This document shows, one piece after another, positions 25,593 through 34,570 of a stretch of 64,000 nucleotides of DNA. The DNA is from Anaerolineaceae bacterium (lineage in GTDB: Bacteria; Chloroflexota; Anaerolineae; Anaerolineales; Anaerolineaceae). A model generated the notes under the pieces. That model was given only the letters and a program-made list of their open reading frames with translations, did not search any database and was not told where the DNA came from. Location of the stretch: the NCBI GenBank assembly GCA_030653365.1, contig JAURZL010000011.1, forward strand, positions 62,001 to 126,000. Direction: 5' to 3'. Positions within the stretch are counted from its first letter, which is position 1. Every line of letters starts with the position of its first letter. The translations under genes were made by a program, and so were the position numbers.

Positions 25593-26327
25593 TCATCGCA
25601 TCCCGGACAGGAAAGTAAGAATGGCATCAACGATTTGTTGATGTTGTTCCTCTGCTGATATGGATGCTTCTAAATCTCCATTCTGCGGACCATAACTGCC
25701 AAACTGGGCATGATTTCCACCCTTAATTTCGACCCACATGGTATCTTTCGGTAAGAGTGGGATTGACGCCTGGATTTTTTCGGGAGTAGCCAGACCATCT
25801 CGCTCGGCATAGATTGAAAGAACTGGAAACCCGGATTGGGATAAGTCATTGCTTTCTGCCGGGTAAGCCGCCCAAAGGACAAGCCCCTGTACGGACACAG
25901 GATTGTTATACACATAAGCTGCTGCCATGGCACCACCCAAAGAATGTCCTCCGATATACCAGACAGGAATTTCCGGATTTGCATCAATGACAGCATCGGC
26001 ACGATTGGCACCCAAAACTGCCAGACTGAGTGGCATTTTTACCAATGCAACCTCATATCCGCGCTCAGCGATCGCTCTCATTAAAGGGGCATAAGCACGG
26101 TAGTCAACCCGTCCACCTGGATAAAAAATGAATCCGCTGATCGGGTCACGGTTGGTGGGTGAAAATTGCAGCCAGAATTGACCTTTTTCCACATTGACAA
26201 CATCATTTGATTCTAACGCCTGTAAAGCAAGCGTATCCGGACGGGCAGGCGTGCTGCCCCAGATCACGAATGCGCTGATCGTAATGATGATGATGACGAA
26301 CAACCCTGCTACTATTCTTTTGAACAT
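25593..26327 (-). CDS. Membrane-anchored alpha/beta hydrolase
   Basis: The 244-residue protein has an N-terminal signal anchor (about 4-22) and an alpha/beta hydrolase domain. The nucleophile elbow is GHSLGG, the acid is likely in YAERDGLATPEK, and the His is in GGNHAQFGSYG. The FYPGGRVDYRAYAPLMRAIAERGY segment is typical of serine hydrolases with this fold. It should act outside the membrane as an esterase or lipase, with unknown substrate. The arrangement resembles Pfam Abhydrolase_11. A good ribosome site (AAGGAG) precedes it. Confidence 0.8.
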   Translation of the reverse strand: MFKRIVAGLFVIIIITISAFVIWGSTPARPDTLALQALESNDVVNVEKGQFWLQFSPTNRDPISGFIFYPGGRVDYRAYAPLMRAIAERGYEVALVKMPLSLAVLGANRADAVIDANPEIPVWYIGGHSLGGAMAAAYVYNNPVSVQGLVLWAAYPAESNDLSQSGFPVLSIYAERDGLATPEKIQASIPLLPKDTMWVEIKGGNHAQFGSYGPQNGDLEASISAEEQHQQIVDAILTFLSGMR

Positions 26328-26430
26328 CGTTCTCCTTACAAAAATTCTGAACTGTTAAAATTTTACCCGTCAGGTAAGATTTGAGGGGAAGCCTGTACAG
26401 GATTTTGCCCAAAAAATGTTTTGTAGAAAT

Positions 26431-28098
26431 TTAAATTTTCTGATTTTGGAGGTTTTCCCAACGCTGTTTAGCCCATTCATTTTCCGGATCGAAGACCAAA
26501 GCCTGCCAGTAGTTGAGAAGAGCCAGTTCTGTCTGACCGTTTTTTTCATGAGCATATCCGAGCTGTCCAAGTCCCCAGACATCCTTGGGGCGAGCCTGTA
26601 AGAAAGCTTCCAAATAGGGGATCGCTTCTGCATATTTCTGGTTGTAGATCAGGATTTCTGCACAGCCTGCTTTTGCCCAATAATATTTGGGATTCAACTC
26701 AAGTGTTTTTTGGTAATCCTCCCAGGCAGCCTCATGATCACCCATTTCCTGGAAAAGTTCGCCACGTTGATAATAAGCCCAGACATAATTCGGTTTGATT
26801 GTTATCGCTCTGTTGAAATCTTGCAAACCTTTTTCATATTGCTTTAATTCACGATGGAGTCGTCCACGGTGAGCCAATGCCCAATCATATACTGGATCAA
26901 TTTTTAAGGCATGTTTGAAGCTTTTTAACGCCTGCTCTGATTGTTTCAATCCTCGCTGCACCTCTGCCAGTACCGAATACATCCAGGCATCCTCACCGAG
27001 CATTGGCATACTATGCTTTAGGTCTGCCAGCGCTTTGTCATATTCTCCCAATTGCCGGTAGGTCTCTGCCCGTTCTACCCAAGCGGTACCGAATTCAGGC
27101 ATCAATTCCAAAGCGGTATTAAAAGCCTGCAATGATTGATCAAATTGATGATGCAATCGATGGATGATGCCAATGCGGCAATATACCCAACCGTAATCGG
27201 TACGCAGCTTGACCGCCATCTGAAAAGCTTCGAGGGCATTATCAATTTTCCCCTTCTGTTCAAGAAGATCCCCACGCACAGCATATACCCAGGCATCCTG
27301 CGGCCACATCTCACCAAGACGATTGAAATCAGCCAGCGCTTTGTCGAGCTCTCCAACCATTTGATAAAGTTGGCCGCGTGCGCTGAAAACCCAGGGATAA
27401 TCCGGCAAGATTTCAAGTGCTTTCTGATAAGCATTAAAGGCTTCGGATACCAATCCCTGTTTACGGAATGATTCTCCCAGGCAGTAATGGATCCAGGCAT
27501 AATCCGGATCAAGAAGAAGGGCATGTTGAAGATCCTCATAGCCTTCTGTAAAACTACCCATATCGAGAAAGACGCGCCCACGGTGTGCCAATGCCCAAAC
27601 ATAATCCGGTCTTATATCGATTGCCAGAGAAAAAATTTCGATTGCCTGTTCATATTGCTGTAGCTCGCGATGTGTTTCAGCAAGCATCGCCAGCACCCAG
27701 GCATCATCCGGCAGCAAGCTTTTAGCTGTCGTCAGGTCTGTTTTTGCACGCTCGAATTCTTCCAGCCAGAGGTATGTATTTCCGCGCTGCGCATAGACCC
27801 ACCCATAAAATGGATCAATCTCTAAAGCGCGATCAAACATTTTCAAGGCTTTTGGAAACTGCAAGTTCTCGCGCAAACAATATCCAAGGTGAGCATACAC
27901 CCAGGCATTATCTTTTTGTTTCCGTAAGAAGGCACGATATTCTTTGATGGCTTCAGCAAAGTGTTCTTCGCGTTCAAATAGATAACCGCGCGAAAGTACC
28001 ATATCCACGTCCTGAAAATCAAGTGGATCTTTAGGGTTTTTTCCAACTTTTTGAAATTGCCTTTCGGTTGCGGGCACTTGTATTCTCACTTTCACCAT
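26431..28098 (-). CDS. Large tetratricopeptide-repeat protein
   Basis: The 555-residue product is almost entirely TPR units of 34 residues, about 14 copies. They run from about residue 34 to 548 with recurring AWVYAHLGYCLRE, GWVYAQRGNTYLW and YVWALAHRGRVFLD patterns. There is no signal peptide or catalytic domain, so it is a cytoplasmic scaffold for protein-protein contacts. The near-identical position of Trp in W-V/A-Y motifs suggests recent internal duplication. No partner is evident from the neighbours. It is divergent from the arsenic operon. Confidence 0.9.
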   Translation of the reverse strand: MVKVRIQVPATERQFQKVGKNPKDPLDFQDVDMVLSRGYLFEREEHFAEAIKEYRAFLRKQKDNAWVYAHLGYCLRENLQFPKALKMFDRALEIDPFYGWVYAQRGNTYLWLEEFERAKTDLTTAKSLLPDDAWVLAMLAETHRELQQYEQAIEIFSLAIDIRPDYVWALAHRGRVFLDMGSFTEGYEDLQHALLLDPDYAWIHYCLGESFRKQGLVSEAFNAYQKALEILPDYPWVFSARGQLYQMVGELDKALADFNRLGEMWPQDAWVYAVRGDLLEQKGKIDNALEAFQMAVKLRTDYGWVYCRIGIIHRLHHQFDQSLQAFNTALELMPEFGTAWVERAETYRQLGEYDKALADLKHSMPMLGEDAWMYSVLAEVQRGLKQSEQALKSFKHALKIDPVYDWALAHRGRLHRELKQYEKGLQDFNRAITIKPNYVWAYYQRGELFQEMGDHEAAWEDYQKTLELNPKYYWAKAGCAEILIYNQKYAEAIPYLEAFLQARPKDVWGLGQLGYAHEKNGQTELALLNYWQALVFDPENEWAKQRWENLQNQKI

Positions 28099-28164
28099 TA
28101 ATTGTAGCCTTGAATTTTATAGACACCTGATTTTTAATGCCCTTCATAATCATCTTTTCATTGT

Positions 28165-28228
28165 AGCGGTCTGGTGTTTTTGGCGTTGATACCCGCAAAA
28201 AACATCAAACTATCCCTATTATTGAATT
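28165..28228 (+). repeat. Family A intergenic hairpin repeat
   Basis: It begins TAGCGGTCTGGTGTTTTTGGCG and continues through CCCGCAAAAAACATC to ATCCCTATTATTG, a degenerate copy of the family A consensus just before the arsenic promoter. Confidence 0.65.
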
Positions 28229-28241
28229 GACAAATAATATC

Positions 28242-28290
28242 TTGACAAAACATTTTATGGTAGTAAAATCATATTCAAGCGAGTGAATAT
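28242..28290 (+). promoter_or_regulatory. arsR promoter with overlapping ArsR operator
   Basis: TTGACA (28242-28247) and TAAAAT (28264-28269) are spaced by 16 bases. Immediately after lies the inverted repeat ATATTCA (28271-28277), six bases, TGAATAT (28284-28290). It covers the transcription start and the first base pair of the ATG. This is a typical layout for an ArsR/SmtB repressor and implies a nearly leaderless mRNA. Confidence 0.75.
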
Positions 28291-28642
28291 GATTACAAAA
28301 CAATATAATTCTCAGATTCAAGTTTTTAAGTTGTTGTCTCACCCAACACGAATGGCAATATTGGAAATTTTACGCCAGGGAGAAGAATGTGTCTGTCATA
28401 TGGAAGCAATTCTAGGTCATCGACAGGCATATCTTTCGCAACAATTGGCCGTATTACGGGAAGCAGGAGTCATTCAAGATCGACGTGATGGGTGGAATAT
28501 TTTTTATCGGGTAATTCAACCAGAAATTTATCAAGTACTTGATGCAATTCATACATTCACAGGGAAATCTCCGCATATTATTGAACCAACGGATAAAGTT
28601 TGCCCCTGCCCTCATTGCAATCCAGAAGTGATTGAGAATTAA
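28289..28642 (+). CDS. arsR: ArsR/SmtB family metalloid-responsive repressor
   Basis: The 117-residue protein has the winged-helix ArsR fold (QVFKLLSHPTRMAILEILRQ). The metal site ECVCHME, with two Cys in the helix-3 ELCVCDL position, is typical of As(III)/Sb(III) or Cd/Pb sensors. The C-terminus holds a further CPCPHC cluster. It heads an operon with arsenic efflux genes, which supports arsenite sensing. ATG 28289 is preferred over GTG 28283. The operator overlaps the start codon. There is only a weak ribosome site, as expected of a short leader. Confidence 0.88.
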   Translation: MITKQYNSQIQVFKLLSHPTRMAILEILRQGEECVCHMEAILGHRQAYLSQQLAVLREAGVIQDRRDGWNIFYRVIQPEIYQVLDAIHTFTGKSPHIIEPTDKVCPCPHCNPEVIEN

Positions 28643-28687
28643 AAGGAAAAAATGAATCAATTTAGAGTTTTAAACAATGGGAGAACT

Positions 28688-28921
28688 ATGGTAAACATCA
28701 AAATTTTAGGATCAGGATGTGCAAATTGTAAACGGGTTGAAGCCATGGCCAGAAAGGTTGTGGATACGCTGGGAATTGAAGCAGAAATTGAAAAAGTTAC
28801 AGAAATTGATGAAATCATGAAGTGGCCGATTCTTTCAACACCAGGTCTGGTAATTAATGACAAACTGGTCTCTGCTGGAAGGATCCCCAGTGAATCTGAA
28901 ATCACCGGATGGTTGGGTTAG
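28688..28921 (+). CDS. Small thioredoxin-fold redox-active disulfide protein
   Basis: The 77-residue protein starts VNIKILGSGCANCKRVE, with a CxxC active-site-like motif at residues 11-14, and ends in a TPGLVINDKLVSAGRIPS segment. It matches the small thioredoxin-like family often placed beside ArsP-like permeases. It probably handles thiol transfer or metal(loid) delivery in the cytoplasm. ATG 28688 has a GGGAG ribosome site, and the frame upstream is not used. It lies between arsR and the permease gene. Confidence 0.85.
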   Translation: MVNIKILGSGCANCKRVEAMARKVVDTLGIEAEIEKVTEIDEIMKWPILSTPGLVINDKLVSAGRIPSESEITGWLG

Positions 28922-28989
28922 GATTCCTTAAAATTTTAATCAATTACATTCAATATTTTGAATACAATTTTTATGTAGAGGAATTATTT

Positions 28990-30321
28990 ATGGAACCAAT
29001 TTTCAATTATATTGGAATGTTACTCTGGTCAGGATGGACCGGATTATTAGATTATCTGGCAGCCCATGTTTTGCTTTGCCTTGTGCCAGCATTTGTGATC
29101 GCAGGGTTCATGAGCTCGATGATCCCAAAAGAAGCAATCACCAAGTATTTAGGTCCAAAAGCCAGTAAATGGATCAGTTATCCAGCAGCTTCAATCGGTG
29201 GTTTCATCCTGGCGGTATGTTCCTGTACCATCCTTCCTTTATTTGCTGGTATTTGGAAACGAGGAGCAGGTTTGGGACCTGCGATTACATTTTTGTTTGT
29301 AGGTCCGGCGATCAATATTCTTGCTATCACTTATACCGGAGCAGCGATTGGCTTTGATATTGCAATTGCCCGATTGGTGCTTTCGATCGTTTTCGGTATT
29401 GTAATTGGTCTGAGCATGGCATGGATCTTCCGCAAGGAGGAAGTTAATCGAACAGCTGAAATGGCTGCCAATGGCGTGTTTGACCAGACTGCAAAAGTCA
29501 AACCAGCAGTCTGGGTACTATTCATTTTATTGGTTCTGGTTCTGATTGTTGGCACCCTGCAAATTGATGTGTTGACGAATGTATATGCCAGCATTAATTT
29601 ACCTTTTGATTGGACGTCAGGAGTTGGAAAAGTATTGACAAGTGTCAATTTGACATTTCAGGGTGGTTTGATGATATTCATGTTAATAATCATTGGAATT
29701 GCTGCCTGGAAAGGTTTCGAAACAATTTTTGATGGTTTCAACCGTTGGACCTATGTGGCATTTTCTTTAATAGCTTTAACGATTCTAATCGCTGCACCCA
29801 AAGAAGAGGTTGGCTCATTGGTGATCGGTATCAATGGTCGTTTTATAGGTGAAATCATCCTGTTAGCCAGTGTTGGCACAGTTGCATGGCGATCCTTCAC
29901 AAAAGATGAATTGACCGGGTGGATTTGGGAAACCTGGAAATTCGTGAAACAAATTTTTCCACTCCTGATCATCGGTGTTTTTGCTGCGGGGATTGTCAAA
30001 GTGATCATCCCGGAAGCCTGGGTCAGAACAATTGCCGGACAAAATACAATCTGGGCAAACATGGTGGGTGTAATTTTTGGAGTTTTTATGTACTTCCCAA
30101 CCCTGGTGGAAGTTCCGATTGCAAAGATGTTTTTGGATCTGGGAATGGCGCGTGGTCCGTTGCTTGCCTATCTCCTTTCTGACCCGGAATTATCCCTGCA
30201 ATCCATTTTGGTTTTGAATGGTGTGATGGGTAAGAAGAAAACAGCCATCTATGTATCTCTGGTAGCAGTTATGAGTACACTGGCTGGTTATTTGTTCGGT
30301 TTATTTATTGCCAGTATATAA
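28990..30321 (+). CDS. ArsP-like permease (DUF318 family)
   Basis: The 443-residue polytopic membrane protein has about ten hydrophobic segments. It carries the characteristic VCSCTILPLFAGIWKRGAGLGPAITFLFVGPAINILAI block, in which a CxC pair sits in a helix. ArsP exports trivalent organoarsenicals, while other members act on divalent metals, so the substrate is inferred from the arsenic context. The start at 28990 is chosen for AGAGGAATTATT before it. The 81 bases upstream in frame are not needed. It lies in line with arsR, the CxxC protein and the ACR3 gene. Confidence 0.85.
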   Translation: MEPIFNYIGMLLWSGWTGLLDYLAAHVLLCLVPAFVIAGFMSSMIPKEAITKYLGPKASKWISYPAASIGGFILAVCSCTILPLFAGIWKRGAGLGPAITFLFVGPAINILAITYTGAAIGFDIAIARLVLSIVFGIVIGLSMAWIFRKEEVNRTAEMAANGVFDQTAKVKPAVWVLFILLVLVLIVGTLQIDVLTNVYASINLPFDWTSGVGKVLTSVNLTFQGGLMIFMLIIIGIAAWKGFETIFDGFNRWTYVAFSLIALTILIAAPKEEVGSLVIGINGRFIGEIILLASVGTVAWRSFTKDELTGWIWETWKFVKQIFPLLIIGVFAAGIVKVIIPEAWVRTIAGQNTIWANMVGVIFGVFMYFPTLVEVPIAKMFLDLGMARGPLLAYLLSDPELSLQSILVLNGVMGKKKTAIYVSLVAVMSTLAGYLFGLFIASI

Positions 30322-30347
30322 AGAATGGAAAACCAAATAGAAGACAT

Positions 30348-30536
30348 ATGTATAACCACTTAGAAAGTCCAGAAATCCTTGATGTTACCTATCGGGCTGC
30401 AGAAATACTTCAAGTCAATATGGACCAACCAAAGGATATCTCAAATCAAACAAACTTCAACTGTTCCTGTCCTCGATATACTCAGGAATTTAAAAAATCG
30501 CTGAATAATACGCCAGACCAAGGCATAAAAAATTAA
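30348..30536 (+). CDS. Small hypothetical protein in the ars operon
   Basis: The 62-residue ORF lies between the permease and ACR3 genes with only short gaps, on the same strand. It has a helical N-terminus (LESPEILDVTYRAAEILQ) and a Cys pair in FNCSCPRYTQEF. I do not recognise a family. The Cys pair and its place in the operon hint at metalloid binding, but this is only inference. No strong ribosome site is seen, so its translation is uncertain. Confidence 0.5.
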   Translation: MYNHLESPEILDVTYRAAEILQVNMDQPKDISNQTNFNCSCPRYTQEFKKSLNNTPDQGIKN

Positions 30537-30554
30537 CTAAAGGAGTCATTCATT

Positions 30555-31643
30555 ATGGAACAAAAAAGTGTTACAAAACGATTATCTTTTTTAGACCGCT
30601 ATCTGACATTATGGATTTTCCTGGCAATGGCAATTGGGGTAGGATTGGGATATTTGTTTCCAAAAGCAATTGAATCCCTCAATTCTGCTGTCTCTGTTGG
30701 AGCTACCAATATTCCAATCGCGATTGGACTTATCTTAATGATGTACCCACCGTTGGCGAAAGTTCATTATGATGAATTGGGGAAGGTATTTCGTAACTGG
30801 AAGATATTAGGGCTTTCGTTAATTCAAAACTGGATCATTGGCCCCATTTTGATGTTTTTGTTAGCAATCATCTTCCTGCGTGGTTACCCCGAATATATGT
30901 CCGGGCTAATCCTGATTGGATTGGCACGTTGTATTGCAATGGTGATTGTCTGGAATGAACTAGCCAAAGGTGATACCGATTATGCAGCTGGTCTGGTAGC
31001 ATTTAACAGCATCTTCCAGGTGTTGTTCTTCAGTGTGTATGCCTATGTTTTCATCACCGTGTTGCCCACCTGGTTTGGTATGGAAGGCATCGCCGTGCAA
31101 ATCACCATTGGCGAAATTGCCGAATCTGTATTTATTTATTTAGGTATTCCATTTATCGCTGGCTTTATTACCAATATGGTTCTGACAAGAGTAAAAGGTA
31201 AAGAGTGGTACTACAAAACATTCATGCCTAAAATCAGCCCGGTTACGTTAATTGCTTTATTATTCACGATTCTTGTGATGTTTAGCTTAAAAGGCAATTT
31301 AATCGTTGCAATCCCATTGGATGTGGTTCGAATCGCCATTCCTTTATTGATTTACTTCGTTGTCATGTTCCTGATCAGTTTTGTGATGGGCAAAATCGTT
31401 GGTGCGAATTACCAGCAAACCACCACGCTTTCTTTTACAGCAGCCTCCAATAATTTTGAGCTGGCGATTGCCGTCGCGGTTGCAGTGTTTGGTTTGAGTT
31501 CAGGACAGGCATTTGCTGCCGTGATTGGTCCATTGGTCGAAGTGCCAGTTATGATCGGTCTGGTCAATGTTGCTTTCTGGTTGCAGAAAAAGTTATATAA
31601 AGGTCAATTAATCACGGGTGAACCTAAGCCAGATAGTTGCTAA
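30555..31643 (+). CDS. arsB: ACR3-family arsenite efflux transporter
   Basis: The 362-residue protein has ten membrane segments and the ACR3 signatures. The catalytic Cys lies in [21 protein letters not shown], followed by [17 protein letters not shown]. The helix 9-10 segment is [39 protein letters not shown]. It exports As(OH)3 using the proton gradient. AAGGAG lies upstream of the start. This is the efflux component of the operon. No arsenate reductase gene (arsC) is in the window, so arsenate handling would rely on one elsewhere. Confidence 0.95.
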   Translation: MEQKSVTKRLSFLDRYLTLWIFLAMAIGVGLGYLFPKAIESLNSAVSVGATNIPIAIGLILMMYPPLAKVHYDELGKVFRNWKILGLSLIQNWIIGPILMFLLAIIFLRGYPEYMSGLILIGLARCIAMVIVWNELAKGDTDYAAGLVAFNSIFQVLFFSVYAYVFITVLPTWFGMEGIAVQITIGEIAESVFIYLGIPFIAGFITNMVLTRVKGKEWYYKTFMPKISPVTLIALLFTILVMFSLKGNLIVAIPLDVVRIAIPLLIYFVVMFLISFVMGKIVGANYQQTTTLSFTAASNNFELAIAVAVAVFGLSSGQAFAAVIGPLVEVPVMIGLVNVAFWLQKKLYKGQLITGEPKPDSC

Positions 31644-31653
31644 ACGAAGGATG

Positions 31654-31682
31654 AGAGCGGGTATGTAAACTCCCAGCGCTCT
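31654..31682 (+). terminator. Stem-loop after the ACR3 gene
   Basis: AGAGCG (31654-31659) pairs with CGCTCT (31677-31682), with inner GG/CC pairing and a small bulge. There is no U-tract, so termination efficiency is uncertain. Confidence 0.4.
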
Positions 31683-31690
31683 GTATTAAT

Positions 31691-31813
31691 ATGAAAAAAT
31701 CCAAAATACTTCAAATTCGCACGGATGAGGCGAATCTCGAAGATTGTTTTGGAAGTGATCACCCGGCCTGTGGCGGCTGCCTTTGGGCACAAGGCTTTAT
31801 TCAGTGCCCGTGA
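31691..31813 (+). CDS. 40-residue Cys-rich small ORF
   Basis: The frame from ATG 31691 ends at TGA 31811-31813 and encodes 40 residues with four Cys. The C-terminus is PACGGCLWAQGFIQCP. There is no Shine-Dalgarno and it follows a terminator-like hairpin. It might be a metalloid-binding peptide or a fragment of a lost gene. Confidence is low. Confidence 0.3.
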   Translation: MKKSKILQIRTDEANLEDCFGSDHPACGGCLWAQGFIQCP

Positions 31814-32027
31814 TGCTGGGTCAGGTAAGCGATATGGTTCAAAAATGAGGTGAAATCATCATCGGAATTTTGCCTTATAGAATTATTAAAAGGTGGATGT
31901 TGTAGAACAAAAGGTAGTTAAAGCTATTTCAAATCCCGAATTGATCTGTTATAATCGTTGAGAAATTGACAAAAACGGTCTTATTTACAGGTTACAAGTG
32001 ATATAAAGGTTGTAAAGGAGCATAAAT
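31814..32027 (+). promoter_or_regulatory. slyD upstream region with -10 element
   Basis: A perfect TATAAT at 31950-31955 with a weak TTTCAA 17 bases upstream is the likely slyD promoter. The remainder shows no recognisable gene. Confidence 0.5.
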
Positions 32028-32564
32028 ATGGTAGAACGAACCCCCGATATCGTTGTTCAGGATATGGTTGTAAGCCTGGAATATTCATTAACAGTAGATG
32101 ATCAGATCATCGATTCGAGTGATGGTTATGGACCATTACAATTCATCCAGGGTCATCGCAACATTATTCCTGGTTTAGAGAAAGAATTGTTTGGAATGCA
32201 GATTGGTGAAACACGCGAAGTCGTGGTTCAACCAGCGGATGGCTATGGCGATTACGATGCAAGTGCCTTTGTGGATATCCCCAAAGAACAGTTCCCAGCC
32301 AATTTTGATTTTGGTATTGGAAAAACAATCCGATTGAGCGACCCACAAGGACGTTTGATTAATGCCAATATCACCGAAATTGGCGAATCGGATGTCAAAC
32401 TTGATTTGAATCACCCATTGGCCGGTAAAGAATTATATTTCAAAGCAACAGTGGTTGATTTACGCATGGCGACAGATGACGAATTGGCTGCCGGACGCCT
32501 GGGTGGCGGAGGCTGTGCCAGCTGTGGCAGTAACAGCGATGGCTGCGGCGGTGGCTGCGGATAA
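32028..32564 (+). CDS. slyD: SlyD-like FKBP-type peptidyl-prolyl isomerase with Cys-rich tail
   Basis: The 178-residue protein shows the FKBP domain split by an insert-in-flap chaperone domain. The segments are VSLEYSLTVDDQIIDSS, FIQGHRNIIPGLEKELFGMQIGETREVVV, YGDYD and LDLNHPLAGKELYFKATVVDL. It catalyses cis-trans proline isomerisation and has chaperone activity in the cytoplasm. The C-terminal 20 residues are almost only Gly, Cys and Ser (GGGGCASCGS..GCGGGCG). This resembles the metal-binding tail of E. coli SlyD with Cys in place of His. AAGGAG precedes ATG 32028. Confidence 0.9.
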   Translation: MVERTPDIVVQDMVVSLEYSLTVDDQIIDSSDGYGPLQFIQGHRNIIPGLEKELFGMQIGETREVVVQPADGYGDYDASAFVDIPKEQFPANFDFGIGKTIRLSDPQGRLINANITEIGESDVKLDLNHPLAGKELYFKATVVDLRMATDDELAAGRLGGGGCASCGSNSDGCGGGCG

Positions 32565-32573
32565 AGAGCTCAC

Positions 32574-32607
32574 GAGGTTGATCCTAAAAAGATCAACCTC
32601 TTTTTTT
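32574..32607 (+). terminator. Rho-independent terminator after slyD
   Basis: GAGGTTGATC (32574-32583) pairs perfectly with GATCAACCTC (32591-32600) across a seven-base loop and is followed by seven T (32601-32607). Confidence 0.92.
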
Positions 32608-32707
32608 ATGGGGGAAGATGGTGAAGAAACTGATTGTCATGCGTTTGAAAAAATCACTATAATAGAAGTATCCAATTATTTTTTCCTAATTATAAAGCCA
32701 GGCTATT

Positions 32708-34570
32708 ATGTTTCGATTCTTATCCACTTTACGGAGCCGTTTAATACTAATTACTATTCTCACTGCGATACCAGGGATTTTCTTACTTCTGCAGGTGGGT
32801 TATAACCAGCGTCAGCAGGCGGAACAGGACACCCTGGATGAAGTTGTCCACCTTGCAAACGTAGCTTCCAGTGTAGAAGCATTGATGGTGGATAACGCTA
32901 AATCCTTCCTGTTGACAGTCTCACATTTACCGACGGTACGCGAACAAAATTATGACGAATGCAATTACCTCTTCTGGCATTTGTTTGAGGACCATTTCGA
33001 ATATTACTCCGCTTTTTATGTGGCTGATTTGGATGGGAATATCCTTTGCAGCCCGCCAGAAAGACATGCTCCACCAAATTTTGAATCCTGTGATCATTAT
33101 CAAAACCTGATCAAATCAAATGATTTCACCATCAGTGGTTACCATATTTGTCGTGTGAGCGGAAAAGCAGTCATGTCGATTGGTTATCCGGTTTATGATA
33201 TGCAGGATCAATTTACGAATGTCGCCAATGTCTCGCTGGATCTGATCTGGTTTTACGATTTTGCGCAGGATGCAGGTATACCACCAGGTGGCGAGTTAAT
33301 TGTGTTGGACGAAGGTGGCACAATCCTTTCTCACTACCCTGAAAATGACAGGTGGCGTGGATATCGTCTGCCTGAAACAAACATCGTAGCGCAATTGTTT
33401 TCTCAAAAGAGTGGTGTCATGGTGGGAGAGGGCTTGAGCGGTGAGGAATCGATCTATGCAATCAGTGATATTCCCGGAACGACTGGTACACTTTCCGTAA
33501 TCATGGGGTTGCCGACCAGAATTGCCTTTGAATCTGCAAACTTTACTCTGCGAAGAAACCTGACCATTATGATCGTTGTTGTGTTGATGGTCATGATTTT
33601 TGTGTGGTTGCTGGGCGATGTGTTGATTATTCGGCAGGCAAAAGCACTGGTACATGCTACCCAGAAACTGGCAAAAGGTGATCTGACAGCTCGATCTGGT
33701 GTGGCTTACACAGTAGGTGAACTGGGACAGGTGGCGCAGTCATTTGATAATATGGTTGTTGAATTATCAGAGCATGAAGCGGAACGTGATCGCAATGAAA
33801 TAGCGTTGAAAGAATATACACTCAATCTGGAGCATAGCAATGAGGAACTGCGCAATTTCACCAATGTAGCCTCGCATGACCTGCAGGAACCTTTACGCAA
33901 GATTCAGACCTTTGGCGAGATGCTGCAGGATCGCTATAGTGGAGCTTTGGATGCAAGAGGGATTAATTATTTACAGCGTATGCGCGATTCGGCAGGTCGA
34001 ATGCAGGTATTGTTGACAGAATTGTTAACATTCTCACGGGCGACCAATAAAGCATATCAGTATGGAAAAGTCAACCTGGAACAGGTAGTACGCCAGGTTT
34101 TGATTGATCTCGACTGGCAGGTGGAGCAGAAGCAAGCAAATGTTGGAATTTCCGATCTGCCAGTGGTAGAGGCAGATGAAGGTCAGATTACCCAACTATT
34201 CCAGAATCTGATCAGTAATGCACTAAAATTCCATTCTCCCGGGAGAAATCCGGAGATCAATATTTACAGCCCATATCCCAAAAATAAGACGGATGAGGAA
34301 GGCATGTGTGAAATCCGCATTCAGGATAATGGCATTGGTTTCAATGAAAAATATCTTGAACGCATTTTCCAACCCTTCCAACGGCTGGATTCGAGTGGCG
34401 ACTTTCCGGGAATTGGCATGGGACTGTCAATCTGTCGTAAAATTGTGGATAATCATGGCGGTACCATCTCCGCACACAGTTCACCCGGAAAAGGCACCAC
34501 CTTTGTTGTACGATTGCCAAAGAAACAATTTAAAGAAAGGTCTGATAATCATGAAAACAATACCGAATAG
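32708..34570 (+). CDS. Membrane sensor histidine kinase
   Basis: The 620-residue kinase has a membrane segment at about 14-30, a Cache-like extracytoplasmic sensor to about residue 280, a second membrane segment (about 281-306) and a HAMP domain. A HisKA dimerisation domain follows with SHDLQEPLRKI (phospho-acceptor His), then a HATPase_c domain with NLISNALKFHSP, DNGIGF and GIGMGLSICRKIV. This HisKA form is common in phytochrome-type kinases. The ligand is unknown. Its stop overlaps the response regulator start by 20 bases, which indicates translational coupling. Confidence 0.9.
   Translation: MFRFLSTLRSRLILITILTAIPGIFLLLQVGYNQRQQAEQDTLDEVVHLANVASSVEALMVDNAKSFLLTVSHLPTVREQNYDECNYLFWHLFEDHFEYYSAFYVADLDGNILCSPPERHAPPNFESCDHYQNLIKSNDFTISGYHICRVSGKAVMSIGYPVYDMQDQFTNVANVSLDLIWFYDFAQDAGIPPGGELIVLDEGGTILSHYPENDRWRGYRLPETNIVAQLFSQKSGVMVGEGLSGEESIYAISDIPGTTGTLSVIMGLPTRIAFESANFTLRRNLTIMIVVVLMVMIFVWLLGDVLIIRQAKALVHATQKLAKGDLTARSGVAYTVGELGQVAQSFDNMVVELSEHEAERDRNEIALKEYTLNLEHSNEELRNFTNVASHDLQEPLRKIQTFGEMLQDRYSGALDARGINYLQRMRDSAGRMQVLLTELLTFSRATNKAYQYGKVNLEQVVRQVLIDLDWQVEQKQANVGISDLPVVEADEGQITQLFQNLISNALKFHSPGRNPEINIYSPYPKNKTDEEGMCEIRIQDNGIGFNEKYLERIFQPFQRLDSSGDFPGIGMGLSICRKIVDNHGGTISAHSSPGKGTTFVVRLPKKQFKERSDNHENNTE

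Noticed and set aside
34293-34550. N-terminal extension of the response regulator frame
   Set aside because: It lies inside the kinase gene in another frame, and the receiver domain begins at ATG 34551.
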